Counted from the first letter of the stretch, positions 33,970 through 42,646 are shown. The stretch is DNA of 64,000 nt from Burkholderia sp. 9120 (GCF_000745015.1 NZ_JQNA01000002.1:1674001-1738000), one strand, 5' to 3'. Notes: generated from the letters alone by a model not told the origin. Numbers and translations are program-made.

Positions 33970-34953
33970 ATGCAGCCGGTCAATCGGACCAACAGTGCAG
34001 TCGAGATTCGCCGTTGCCGCAACATCGACGAACAGGCGATGTTGCTCGATGCATGGAACCAGAGCTATTGCCAGATTTCGCGCGGCACGTTCGACGGGTC
34101 GGTGAGTTCATTTTTTGCCGGCGGCGTGCGGGTGCTGGTGGAGCGGTTGAATCGCACGGTGTATCAGCGTGGGCAGGTGGCCGGGTCGCGGGTCGCCGTG
34201 GGGATTCCGTTTCAGTTGGAAGGGCATGCGTTGCTATGCGGGCAGACGAGTCATCGCGATGGTTTGCATGTTTTTTCCGGCGATGGCGGGTTTGAGTTTT
34301 TGTCGCCTGATAAGCATGTGGTGGTCAATCTTGAGATTGAGCCGGAGGCGGTTGAGGACGCTTTGGTGCGGGCGCAGCTTGAGGAGATTGCCGTGCGGTT
34401 GGGGGCCCGGCCCGGGGTGCTGAATGTCGATCCTGCCAGGTTGCAGGGGTTTCGTGAGGTGCTGAAGCAGTTGCTTGATGCGGTTGCTGCTACGCCTACT
34501 CTGCTTGATGATGCTGGCGTGGCTGCTGCGTTTGAGAAGTCGGTGATTTTCGGGCTTGCTGAGGTTTTGCCGCCGATGCGGGTTGGTGATGCGCATGCGC
34601 ATTTGCAGGGTGAGGCGCGGACTGCGCGGAATTGGCAGCTAGTGCGGCAGGTTCGCGGGCTGGTCGAAGAGTCGCCGGATTGTCCGCTTTCTGTTGCTGA
34701 ACTCTGTGCCCGGTTTCGGGCTAGTCGCAGGACGCTGCAGTATGCGTTTGAAGATACGGTTGGGGTTAATCCTTCGGCTTATATTCGGGCTGTTCGGTTG
34801 GATCATGTTCGGCGTGGGCTTCGGGGGGCTCAGTCTGTTACCGAAGTCGCTACAAGGTGGGGGTTTTGGCATTTTGGGAACTTCTCTAATGAGTATCGTG
34901 GGCAGTTTGGGGAGTTGCCTTCGGAGACCTGGAGGAGGGATCGGGGGGTGTGA
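33970..34953 (+). CDS. AraC-family transcriptional regulator
   Basis: The protein is 327 residues from the ATG at 33970, with GGGAG 8 bp upstream. The C-terminal 100 residues hold two helix-turn-helix units (LSVAELCARFRASRRTLQYAF and SVTEVATRWGFWHFGNFSNEY) ending at FGELPSETWRR. The N-terminal effector domain begins EIRRCRNIDEQAMLLDAWNQ and resembles the EutR-type group. It is divergent from the SDR/permease pair and probably controls it. Codon choice from about 34140 to the end is unusual for this window, with many codons ending in T or G (GTT, GCT, TTG, GGG). It abuts the repeat island. Confidence 0.9.
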   Translation: MQPVNRTNSAVEIRRCRNIDEQAMLLDAWNQSYCQISRGTFDGSVSSFFAGGVRVLVERLNRTVYQRGQVAGSRVAVGIPFQLEGHALLCGQTSHRDGLHVFSGDGGFEFLSPDKHVVVNLEIEPEAVEDALVRAQLEEIAVRLGARPGVLNVDPARLQGFREVLKQLLDAVAATPTLLDDAGVAAAFEKSVIFGLAEVLPPMRVGDAHAHLQGEARTARNWQLVRQVRGLVEESPDCPLSVAELCARFRASRRTLQYAFEDTVGVNPSAYIRAVRLDHVRRGLRGAQSVTEVATRWGFWHFGNFSNEYRGQFGELPSETWRRDRGV

Positions 34954-35057
34954 CGTTTTGTGGTGGGGTTGCCTGCGCGGCGCTTTGGGTGGTCCGCTTG
35001 CGGTGTTGGCCTTTCCTTGCTTTTTTAGTGGTCTATTTGCGTTGCCCCTGTGCGGGG

Positions 35058-35080
35058 CAATGCTCTCAACTTAAGCCCCA
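35058..35080 (+). repeat. IS left terminal inverted repeat
   Basis: Starts CAATGCTCTCAACTTAAG and is identical over all 23 bp to the reverse complement of 36401-36423. The transposase stop codon lies just 6 bp inside it. Confidence 0.93.
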
Positions 35081-35085
35081 CTGCA

Positions 35086-36255
35086 TCAAGCGAGTTTGTA
35101 CGCGAGATGGAAGTGGGGCTTGGCTTTTCTTGGTGGTCTTGGATAAGAGCGTGACGGCTGTACCCGGCATCGGGTCAGGCGGATCACGTCCAGCACACCG
35201 GCGAGGCGGTCCAGGCAGTGTCGGACACGCAGCAGGCACCCGCCGAGGATCGGCTTGAGTGCGCCCAGTGCGTACACCCGATTAGGCCGGCTGGCGTGCC
35301 CGTCATCGTGCGGCGCATCAAGCTCGCTGAGCAATGTGCAAAGATTGTCAGCGAGGATTTTTGCGCCGAAGTCCTGCTGCAATGCCAGGTAATCGAGGCC
35401 CGTGACGGCTTCCAGTCGCAGCCGGTGTTTCAGGCGTTTGAACGCTTCTTCGACGCGCCAGCGCTGATGATAGAGCGCGCCGAACGATGCAGCCGGGTAA
35501 CGCTCGCTGTCCAGCAGCGAGGTCATCAGCACACGCACTCGACCGCTTGGGGTGACGTCCCGGATCAGGCGTACGGTAGTCGGCCTGCGCATCAGTTCAT
35601 AGTCGCGGGCATCCTGCTCGCCAGGCGCTTCCAGTGTCACCACATGCTCGGTTTTACCGCTGCGGGCAAAGGCGGTGACGCACTTCCAGTTACGTGCGTC
35701 GACGCGCATGCAGAACTCAATATCGCGCTGTGCCAGCGCCGCCACCATCGTGTTGCCGATGTAGCCGCGATCGAGCAGCAGCAGATCGGTACGCGGCTGC
35801 AGCACGTCCAGCGCTTCGAACAGCATCTGCCGCTCGGCGCCGTCGGCGGGATGAAGCGCCGCGTGCAGGGTCAGCTCGGAGCCCGGCAGAAACAGTGCAA
35901 ACGCGTAGTGATCGGCGCGCAGTTCATGGCCGCGACGCGTGCCCACGCGCAGGCGGCTGCCGTCAGCGGCGACCAGCCTCAGGCCGTGCCAGCGCATCGA
36001 ATCGATATGGGGTTGAGCCAGCGAAATCAGGCGGGCGCGGGCCAGTTCGAACAGGTCGGCCGACAGTCCGCGTCGGGCCTTGCTGAACGCCTGCGCACTG
36101 ACGGCGCGGCTGCGTGCGCCGTGCTCACCCAGTGCGCCAAACAGCGCGTCGAGCTCGGTCTGCACGCTGGCACACATGCCCGACATCATCAGCGCGGCCA
36201 TGCGCGGCAAGGTCAGTGTGCGATTGCGGGTAAAGGCGGTGGGAGAACGACGCAC
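35086..36255 (-). CDS. IS4-family DDE transposase
   Basis: The protein is 389 residues from a GTG at 36255. The DDE core shows VAADGSRLRVG, then LLLLDRGYIG (second Asp) and YHQRWRVEEAFKRLK, which fits the IS4 signature Y-x2-R-x3-E-x6-K. It should cut and paste its own element. The frame is open upstream to about 36324 without an ATG. An ATG at 36334 is in another frame and meets a stop after 12 codons, while the in-frame sequence beyond (RLLAEFSDFLLDP) looks like genuine transposase N-terminus. A 1-nt shift near 36310-36325 is therefore suspected, and the copy may be inactive or use GTG/CTG. Confidence 0.9.
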   Translation of the reverse strand: MRRSPTAFTRNRTLTLPRMAALMMSGMCASVQTELDALFGALGEHGARSRAVSAQAFSKARRGLSADLFELARARLISLAQPHIDSMRWHGLRLVAADGSRLRVGTRRGHELRADHYAFALFLPGSELTLHAALHPADGAERQMLFEALDVLQPRTDLLLLDRGYIGNTMVAALAQRDIEFCMRVDARNWKCVTAFARSGKTEHVVTLEAPGEQDARDYELMRRPTTVRLIRDVTPSGRVRVLMTSLLDSERYPAASFGALYHQRWRVEEAFKRLKHRLRLEAVTGLDYLALQQDFGAKILADNLCTLLSELDAPHDDGHASRPNRVYALGALKPILGGCLLRVRHCLDRLAGVLDVIRLTRCRVQPSRSYPRPPRKAKPHFHLAYKLA

Positions 36256-36400
36256 GCGATCGGCGAGCGCCGGATCGAGCAGGAAATCGGAGAACTCAGC
36301 CAGAAGCCGCGAGGACGCTGGTATTTGAGTTCATATCGTTGATTTATCAGTGAGTTATGTGATGAAGTTTACAGGGGCAATGCCTCGTTTACAAGCACTT

Positions 36401-36423
36401 TGGGGCTTAAGTTGAGAGCATTG
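36401..36423 (-). repeat. IS right terminal inverted repeat
   Basis: Perfect inverse copy of 35058-35080. It is followed at once by the second copy of the 10-bp target duplication. Confidence 0.93.
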
Positions 36424-36963
36424 CTGTGCGGGGCGGCACCTACTTTTCTTTGCCTGCCGCAAAGCAAAGTAGGCAAAAGAAAGCGGCTCACACCGCTAGC
36501 TCATAAGCGGGTCCCTCGCGCAGCCCACGGTAGTGGCTCATCTGGAATCTGGGTTCTCGCGCATTCCGCGTTCGTGACACAGCAGTCATTATTCCGGCGG
36601 CGCTTCGCGCGCCGTCGCGGTTGTTCACGCACTGCCCCTGCTAAGTGGGGGACTCGCGCAGTCGCGGTAGTGGCTCATCTGGAATCTGGGTTCTCGCGCA
36701 TTTCGCGTTTGTGACACAGCAGTCATTCTTCCGGCGGCGCTGCGCGCGCCGTCGCGGTAGTTCACGCACTGCCTCTGCTAAGCGGGGCCCCCGCGCAGCT
36801 GCGGTAGTGGCTCATCCGGAATCCGTGTTCACGCGCGTTAATGTTGAAGGCGAAAATCCATATTCAGCAAATCGGGCACCCAAAACGGCGTGCCCGTCTG
36901 TGTTTTCGAGTGCGGTTCATGATCGCGTTTTTTCCGTCGCGGCGAAATTGCCGCGAGTCACTT

Positions 36964-37416
36964 TCAGTGCGTAACTACCGGACGCCGCGATGATGTTTTC
37001 GAGCGAACTCGCTTGGTCGGCATCGAACCAGTTGCAGAAGTACTCCTGCTAGCTTCTGATGCCTCTTGCGCGGTTTTTGTCAGGAGCTCCGTTGCGTGGC
37101 GCGCCGTAAGTTGCATTTGAGGAACACCCTTCGAATCAAGCGCGATGATGCCGTACAACTCACGGTCCACCTCGACCTCTTGACGGTATTCCTCGGCGGT
37201 TTCCACCCAGAGTCCGAGTAACGTCCGCTGGCGTGTTCTTTCGTCGAGCGTGATGGCCGGGTTCTGGTAAATCGAAGTCGCTAGCGTCGACAGTGTCTTC
37301 AGTTGCGCTATTTGCCGTTCAATAAGCCGGAAAGCAGATAACGCGAGTTTCTCGTACTGAATAGCGTCAACACACGGCCGAGAAGCGGCTCGAGAACTCT
37401 TGGGGGATTTACTCAT
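36964..37416 (-). CDS. Hypothetical protein between inverted repeat arms
   Basis: The protein is 150 residues from the ATG at 37416, which has GGAG 8 bp upstream. I do not recognise it. It is soluble, with a helical and probably coiled central part (about 18-95: IQYEKLALSAFRLIERQIAQ, then ERTRQRTLLGLWVETAEEYR). The C-terminal tail is basic and Ser/Thr/Arg-rich (KRVRSKTSSRRPVV). It contains no cysteine beyond one near the N-terminus. Base composition is lower in GC than chromosomal neighbours. It is the only gene between the two 137-bp-repeat arms and could be transferred DNA or cargo. Confidence 0.6.
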   Translation of the reverse strand: MSKSPKSSRAASRPCVDAIQYEKLALSAFRLIERQIAQLKTLSTLATSIYQNPAITLDERTRQRTLLGLWVETAEEYRQEVEVDRELYGIIALDSKGVPQMQLTARHATELLTKTAQEASEASRSTSATGSMPTKRVRSKTSSRRPVVTH

Positions 37417-37634
37417 GTGCGATCTCCATTGCTGACATGGATCGCGCTTAGCAGGCTTCGACACCTGTTTGTCGTGGTGCTCACGAAAAAACGAGTCTAA
37501 AGCCTACTGCTCGTCGAGTGATCACCCGCGCAGGCTAAATAGAGCGCAGCGGCCTCATTTCCGAAATTTCCCAACAGACTTGTCAGAGTTAAAAGTAATC
37601 AGCGATGCCGATTGAATCTGCGCTACTTGCGCGC

Positions 37635-37682
37635 GATTGCGATTGCGATTGCGATTGCGATTGCGATTGCGATTGCGATTGC
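37635..37682. repeat. Hexanucleotide tandem repeat (GATTGC)8
   Basis: Eight perfect consecutive copies of GATTGC lie in non-coding DNA between the hypothetical gene and the right repeat arm. Perfect short repeats of this kind are prone to slippage and copy-number change. No reading frame using them looks real. Confidence 0.95.
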
Positions 37683-37754
37683 TTGAGAGTTTGCGACAGC
37701 GTGCTTGCCGCTGTCTGAAAACTGACGTCGTTTCGACGCCGGCCGTTCCGGCGA

Positions 37755-38195
37755 GCGCGCAGCGCGAGGCGGGAGGAATGACTGCTGTGTCACGGCGCGG
37801 AATGCGCGCGAACCCAGATTCCAGATGTACCACTACCGTGGCTGCGCGAGGAACCCGCTTAGCAGGGGCAGCGTGTGAACAACCGCGACGACGCGCGAAG
37901 CGCCGCCGGAAGAATGACTGCCTTGTCACGAGCGCGGAGTGTGCGAGAACCCAGATTCCAGATGAGCCACTACCGTGGGCTGCGCGGGGGAGCCGCTTAT
38001 GAGCTGGCGGTGTGAGCCCGCTTTCTTTGCTTACTTTCTTTGCGGCGGCAAAGAAAGTGAGTGCTGCCCCGCATAGGGGCGACGCTAATAGACCACCTTG
38101 ATCACAAGGAAAGGCCAACACCGCAAGACAACAACCAAAAAGCACGCCGCAGGCAAATAAACCCCACCAATCCCCCAAAACAAGCGCACACTACC
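37755..38195 (-). repeat. Right arm of the 137-bp-unit inverted repeat
   Basis: About 440 bp in reverse orientation to 34954-36840. Two units end at 37825 and 37962, again 137 bp apart, each containing the complement of TCTGGAATCTGGG. The outer part includes CAAAGAAAGT near 38042-38060 and the GCCCCGC-ATAGGGGC segment that corresponds to the IS target in the left arm. No gene is credible within it. Confidence 0.8.
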
Positions 38196-38242
38196 TCCCA
38201 GCTCCAGGAAGGAGCATAAACCGCCAAACTGGGGAGTCCATC

Positions 38243-38383
38243 ATGGCAAAAGGTCAAATGCGCAGCAACCGTGAAACAAAGAAGCCTAAGCAGGACAAGA
38301 AGCCGCAGCCGGCGACATCGCCATCGGGCGGCACGCCGATCCGGGTAGCGCCTAGCGCATCGACGCCTGCGAAGAAGAATTAA
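38243..38383 (+). CDS. Small lysine-rich conserved protein
   Basis: A 46-residue protein starts MAKGQMRSNRETKKPKQDKK and ends in a Pro/Ser/Ala-rich tail with PAKKN. A GGGGAG site lies 6 bp before the ATG. Short basic proteins opening MAKGQMRSN are, as I recall, widespread in Burkholderiales, which favours a real gene. Function is unknown; the basic charge would allow nucleic-acid or ribosome contact. Confidence 0.75.
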   Translation: MAKGQMRSNRETKKPKQDKKPQPATSPSGGTPIRVAPSASTPAKKN

Positions 38384-38397
38384 CGATTAAGGTGAGC

Positions 38398-38419
38398 GCC
38401 CGCCACACCACTGGCGGGC
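38398..38419. terminator. Hairpin between convergent genes
   Basis: An 8-bp GC-rich stem (GCCCGCCA with TGGCGGGC, 6-nt loop) lies 15 bp past the small protein and 46 bp past the end of the MFS gene on the other strand. There is no T-tract, so termination would be weak or Rho-assisted. Confidence 0.4.
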
Positions 38420-38464
38420 ACGCCTGACCAGCAACAAGCATCAAGCGACAACCATCAAACCCAG

Positions 38465-39949
38465 CTACCTGGAAATATCCTCCAACGCAACATCCCGCGT
38501 CTTGGGCCCCAGCAACCCGATCGCCACCATCACCACCGCCATCGCGCCGGAGATAAAAACAAACACCCCATTAACGCCAAACTGGCTCAAACATCCAGCA
38601 ATAACGAACGCAGAAAACATCGCCGAAATCCGGCTCCACGAATAAACGAACCCAACAGCCCGCGCCCGAATACTCGTAGGAAAAAGCTCCGCCTGATAAG
38701 CGTGATAACTATAAGAAATGATATTGCCCGCCAGCACAAGACACACGCCCAAACTCACCAGCAACACCGTCTCCCGCGCCTGACTAAAGGCCAACCCGCA
38801 CACCACATTTACCGCCGCCATAAAAATAATCACCGTCTTACGTTCGAAGCGGTCGGCAATCAACAAGCCCAACAACGGCCCAAGCGGCGCAGCAATCGCG
38901 ATAATGCTCGCGTACATCAAGCTGGTCGTCACCGTAATCCCCTGCTTGATCAGCAACGTCGGAATCCAGTTCGCAAAACCGTAATAGCCCATCGTCTGAA
39001 ACACGTGGAAGATGATCAGCATCAGCGTGCGCTTGCGATACGGCGGCACCAGCAGATCACGAAACGCCGCCCGCGCACGCACCGGCTCCGGCATCGCCGG
39101 CTCTGGCAACGGCCGGCCATATTCGCGCTCCACACGCGCTTCGAGACGCGTCATCACCGCATCCGCTTCATCGATCCGGCCTTTCTGCGCGAGCCAGCGC
39201 GGGCTCTCCGGCAGACGTCGGCGGATCCACCACACCACGATCGCGCCGACCACACCGGTCAGCACGACGAGGCGCCAGCCATCGATTCCGAAATAACGAT
39301 GCGGCACCAGCAGATACGACAGAAACGCGACGATCGGCACCGCGCAAAAACCCACCGCCTGCGAACACGCCGACGCCCGTCCACGGACATGCTTCGGCAC
39401 CAGCTCGGAGATATACGTGCCGATCGTCACGATCTCCACGCCAATGCCGATCCCTGCAATGAAGCGCCAAAGATTGAGCCCGCCCGCCGTATCCTGGAAC
39501 GCCATGACGATGTTGGCCGCCGTGTACCACAGCAGCGACCATGTGAAGATCGCGCGCCGGCCAAAGCGGTCGGCGAGAAATCCGCACGCCGCCGTACCGA
39601 TGAACAGACCCGCGAACAACGAGGCGATAAAACTCGCCACGCCGCTAGTGCCGAACAGCCCACGCGTGGTCGCGGTGAGAATGCCGCTGCGCACGAGTCC
39701 CGGCGCGATATAGCCGGAGAACATCAGGTCGTACAGTTCAAAGAAGAGCCCGAGGCTCAGCAGCATCACCAGCTTCCAGATCGAGAGCGTCGCCGGTAGA
39801 CGGTCGAGCCGCGCGGAAATACGCGCGCCGTCCAGCGCAATGCCATCGGCGCGGCCGCCGCTCGACACATCCGTGCCCGAAGGCACACCGCCCAACGCGC
39901 CGGCATCGCCGACCGCTGTCGCATATACCGCATGATTCGACGACTTCAT
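38465..39949 (-). CDS. MFS transporter (sugar/organic acid:H+ symporter type)
   Basis: This 494-residue protein has twelve membrane helices. Typical motifs are FLADRFGRRAIFTW (loop 2-3), RFIAGIGIGVEIVTIGTYISELVPKHVRGR (helices 4-5) and RRLPESPRWLAQKG after helix 6, which place it with the sugar/aromatic-acid symporter branch. A hydrophilic N-terminal tail of about 50 residues precedes helix 1. It is the last gene of the unit HMG-CoA-lyase-like / CaiB / MFS (151-bp gap) and may import the acid degraded by those enzymes. Confidence 0.9.
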   Translation of the reverse strand: MKSSNHAVYATAVGDAGALGGVPSGTDVSSGGRADGIALDGARISARLDRLPATLSIWKLVMLLSLGLFFELYDLMFSGYIAPGLVRSGILTATTRGLFGTSGVASFIASLFAGLFIGTAACGFLADRFGRRAIFTWSLLWYTAANIVMAFQDTAGGLNLWRFIAGIGIGVEIVTIGTYISELVPKHVRGRASACSQAVGFCAVPIVAFLSYLLVPHRYFGIDGWRLVVLTGVVGAIVVWWIRRRLPESPRWLAQKGRIDEADAVMTRLEARVEREYGRPLPEPAMPEPVRARAAFRDLLVPPYRKRTLMLIIFHVFQTMGYYGFANWIPTLLIKQGITVTTSLMYASIIAIAAPLGPLLGLLIADRFERKTVIIFMAAVNVVCGLAFSQARETVLLVSLGVCLVLAGNIISYSYHAYQAELFPTSIRARAVGFVYSWSRISAMFSAFVIAGCLSQFGVNGVFVFISGAMAVVMVAIGLLGPKTRDVALEDISR

Positions 39950-40100
39950 CGCCTGTCTCCTTGGTTGCGGTCGGCCAGAGTTAACGCTTTGGCTCTTGCG
40001 CCGATCCCATGCAACGTGTTGCTAAGTTCCGGTCTTAGCGCCGGGTGAAATTGATTGACCACATTCAATGCTTCTCGCGATGCATCGGCCTCAAGCCGCC

Positions 40101-41345
40101 TCAGGCCGCTTCGCGCGGCGCCTGCGTCAAACCACCACCCAGCGCCGCGATTTGCGCATCGTCATAACCCAAACTGCGCAGCACATCGACGGTATGCTCG
40201 CCGATCTTCGCGATCGGCTGACGCGGCTGCAAGCGCGCGCCATCGAGCGAAATGGGCAGCAGCGGCATGCCCGTTTCGCTACCATCATCGAGTGTCAAAC
40301 GCGCGAGGCCGCCGCTCTCGTTCAGATGCGGATCGTCGAACAATTCTTCGGGTTTCGTAATCGACGCGAACGGAATATGGTCGCGTTCGAACTGCGGCAC
40401 GAGCGTCGCGCCATCGCATTCGCGCAAGGTCTCGCCGAGCGTCTTCAGCAGCCAATCACGGGCCAGCACGCGATCGTTGTTAGTCGTGAGGCGCGGGTCG
40501 GCCAGCAGATCCGCGCGACCGAGAATCGCGCACAGCGCGCGCCATTGACCGTCGCCGGTCGCGGCGATAAACATCTGCTCGTCATGAGCCAACGTGAACA
40601 CGTCGTACACAGCCCATGCGCTGATACGTTCGGGCATCGGCGCAGCCGGCACACCGGTCGCGGCGTACTGCTGCATGTGCTGCGCGGACAGCAGCACACA
40701 GTTCTCGAACAGCGCGCTCTGCACTTCCTTGCCGCGTCCGCTCACATGTCGTTCGTGCAGCGCGGCGAGCACGCCGATTGCGCCGAACATGCCGCCCATG
40801 ATGTCGTTGACCGAACTGCCCGCACGCAGCGGACGTCCCACCGGACCCGTCATGTACGCGAGGCCGGCCATCATCTGCACGACTTCATCGAGCGCGAGGC
40901 GGTGCTCGTAAGGGCCGTTCAGAAAGCCCTTGTGCGACACGTAGATCAGCTTCGGATTGCGCTCGCGCAGCGACGCATAGTCGAGACCGAGACTCGCCAT
41001 GCGACCGGGCTTGAAGTTCTCGACGAACACATCGGCGGTATCGACGAGCTTGTGCAGCGCGGCCAGTCCCGCTTCGCTATCGAGGTCGAGCGCGACACTC
41101 TTCTTGTTGCGATTGAAGGTACGAAAGAAGCCCGCGCCGGTGCCGAGCAAACGACGCGTGCCGTCGCCGCGCGGCGGTTCGACCTTGATCACTTCGGCGC
41201 CGAGGTCGCCGAGAATCATCCCGCAGGTCGGACCCATCACCATATGCGACAACTCGATCACGCGAATGCCGGCGAGCGGCAAGGCGCCCGCTTGCTGCGG
41301 CGAAGCCTGAGCAGAAGAAGAAGCGGAAGCAGAATGCGTAGTCAT
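40101..41345 (-). CDS. CaiB/BaiF family CoA-transferase
   Basis: This 414-residue class III CoA-transferase moves CoA between carboxylic acids. Landmarks are the N-terminal GIRVIELSHMVMGPTCGMIL and LGDLGAEVIKVEPP, DVFVENFKPG around residue 106, and Asp181 in SVNDIMGGMFGAIG, the position of the catalytic aspartate that forms the acyl anhydride. Its start overlaps the stop of the lyase gene by 4 bp. Together they could activate a hydroxy-dicarboxylic acid as its CoA ester and cleave it. Substrate is not defined by sequence. Confidence 0.93.
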   Translation of the reverse strand: MTTHSASASSSAQASPQQAGALPLAGIRVIELSHMVMGPTCGMILGDLGAEVIKVEPPRGDGTRRLLGTGAGFFRTFNRNKKSVALDLDSEAGLAALHKLVDTADVFVENFKPGRMASLGLDYASLRERNPKLIYVSHKGFLNGPYEHRLALDEVVQMMAGLAYMTGPVGRPLRAGSSVNDIMGGMFGAIGVLAALHERHVSGRGKEVQSALFENCVLLSAQHMQQYAATGVPAAPMPERISAWAVYDVFTLAHDEQMFIAATGDGQWRALCAILGRADLLADPRLTTNNDRVLARDWLLKTLGETLRECDGATLVPQFERDHIPFASITKPEELFDDPHLNESGGLARLTLDDGSETGMPLLPISLDGARLQPRQPIAKIGEHTVDVLRSLGYDDAQIAALGGGLTQAPREAA

Positions 41346-42394
41346 TGCAGCACCTGTGATTCGGTAGAGTCGAAAGAGGAACCCGAGGAAGGACCAGCAG
41401 CGGTGAACTGCTTCGGCAAACCGGCACGTGCCAGATAGCCGTACAGCGGTTCACCGGGCAACGCGTCGGCGAGCACGGCGCGCGACGCGAGCAATCGCGT
41501 GAGGTCGATGCCGGTGTCGTAGCCCATGCTGTCGAGCATGAACACGAGGTCTTCGGTGTTGACGTTGCCGGTCGCGCCCGGCGCATGCGGACAGCCGCCG
41601 AGACCAGCTAGCGACGCGTCGAATTCGCGGATGCCGTGTTGCAACGCGATCAGCGTGTTGGCAAGACCGAGGCCGCGCGTGTCGTGGAAATGCAGCGAGC
41701 GCAGTGTGTCGCCCACCGCGTCGCGGACCAGTTCGATGATCTCGCCGACCTGGCGCGGCGTCGCTTCGCCCGTGGTGTCGCCGAGCGCGATCACATCGGC
41801 GCCGGCCTGCGCGGCGGCTCGCGCGATCGCGGCAATGTCGGCGTACGGCACCGCGCCTTGCAGCGTGCAGCCGAACACCGTCGACAATCCGGCGATCAGT
41901 TCGACGCGGCGTCCGCGTGTTCCGGCACGAACGTGACCGTCGGCAGTTGCCGCGACGCCTGCGTTAGCGTCTGCACCTGCATCGCTCGCCGCGCTATCGA
42001 TCAACTCGCGCATTGCCGTGAACGCGTCGATCATCTCCGCGGGCGTCTTGCGCACATTCGCGAGACTATGCGCGGCGCTCACGGAGATCGGTGCGACGAT
42101 CCGGTGCACGCCGGCTTCGAGCGCCCGTTGCGCGCCCTTCAGATTCGGCACCAGCGCGGTCACGATCAGATCGTCGTAGGTGAGCGCGTGGGCGATGACA
42201 GCCTCGGCATCGGCCATTTGCGGCAGCAGCTTCGCGGGCACGAACGACGCGACTTCCATGTGTCGCACACCGGCGGCATACGCGGCGTCGATCCAGCGAC
42301 GTTTGAATTCCGTGGGCATGGTGCGGGCGATGCTTTGCAGACCGTCGCGCATGCCGACTTCGGTCACGACGACGCGCTCCTTGATATCACTCAT
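41342..42394 (-). CDS. Hydroxymethylglutaryl-CoA lyase-like enzyme
   Basis: The protein is 350 residues from the ATG at 42394 (MSDIKERVVVTEVGMRDGLQS); an open extension upstream has no family character. It is a HMGL-like TIM barrel with the metal/catalytic residues of RDGLQ (Arg16, Asp17), HFHDTRG (His pair) and the glycine-rich loop GGCPHAPGATGNVNTED with the active-site Cys. It is longer than bacterial HMG-CoA lyase (about 300) because of an Ala/Asp/Gly-rich insertion (DAGADANAGVAATADG) mid-protein. It probably cleaves HMG-CoA or a related 3-hydroxy-3-methylacyl-CoA. Translationally coupled to the CoA-transferase gene. Confidence 0.9.
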   Translation of the reverse strand: MSDIKERVVVTEVGMRDGLQSIARTMPTEFKRRWIDAAYAAGVRHMEVASFVPAKLLPQMADAEAVIAHALTYDDLIVTALVPNLKGAQRALEAGVHRIVAPISVSAAHSLANVRKTPAEMIDAFTAMRELIDSAASDAGADANAGVAATADGHVRAGTRGRRVELIAGLSTVFGCTLQGAVPYADIAAIARAAAQAGADVIALGDTTGEATPRQVGEIIELVRDAVGDTLRSLHFHDTRGLGLANTLIALQHGIREFDASLAGLGGCPHAPGATGNVNTEDLVFMLDSMGYDTGIDLTRLLASRAVLADALPGEPLYGYLARAGLPKQFTAAGPSSGSSFDSTESQVLQ

Positions 42395-42646
42395 GATGTC
42401 GAATCCCGATCTTGAAGGTCGCGTTGAATGCGGGGAATGAAGCAACTGAGTGACAGCGTGCGCGCGCCCGGTCGCGCGTAAAAGTCTGCGTTGACGACGC
42501 ACTCCATCGCCGCTCACGATGGCCGCGCAGGCATGCGGGACGGGCGTAAGCCGTCGCAAAGGGGAAACCCTTAAGGGCTTTTCAGGGGGAATGGGAAGAA
42601 GAAGGGAGAGTGGCGCGGGCGCGGAAACAACACCCCACGCCGCGCT

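Larger units (their letters stand above)
35058..36423 (-). mobile_element. Complete IS4-family insertion sequence
   Basis: A 1,366-bp element is bounded by 23-bp perfect terminal inverted repeats starting CAATGCTCTCAAC. A 10-bp direct repeat, CTGTGCGGGG, flanks it at 35048-35057 and 36424-36433. That is a target duplication of the size seen in part of the IS4 family. It holds one transposase gene on the minus strand. It inserted into the left arm of the 137-bp repeat island: removing it restores a sequence matching the right arm (GCCCC-TGTGCGGGGC). Confidence 0.93.
34954..36840 (+). repeat. Left arm of an inverted repeat built of 137-bp units (interrupted by an IS)
   Basis: Without the inserted IS (35058-36423) this is about 520 bp that matches, in opposite orientation, 37755-38195. 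The outer part (34997-35057) reads like the reverse complement of 38070-38136. The inner part is a tandem array with a 137-bp period: the string TCTGGAATCTGGG recurs at 36541 and 36678, with a diverged copy (TCCGGAATCCG) at 36815. Open frames across it shift because 137 is not a multiple of three, so I regard it as non-coding. Confidence 0.8.

Noticed and set aside
36400..36974. Open frames in the 137-bp repeats that read as Arg/Ser-rich proteins
   Set aside because: The unit length is not a multiple of three, so frames shift between copies, and the same DNA is present inverted on the other side. I treat it as a non-coding repeat.
37555..38178. 207-residue minus-strand frame running through the right arm and the GATTGC array
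   Set aside because: It includes eight Arg-Asn pairs coded by the hexanucleotide repeat and repeat-arm sequence. No ribosome site or known domain.
34954..38195. Prophage or integrative element
   Set aside because: No integrase, phage structural genes or tRNA attachment site is seen; only repeats, one IS and one small gene.
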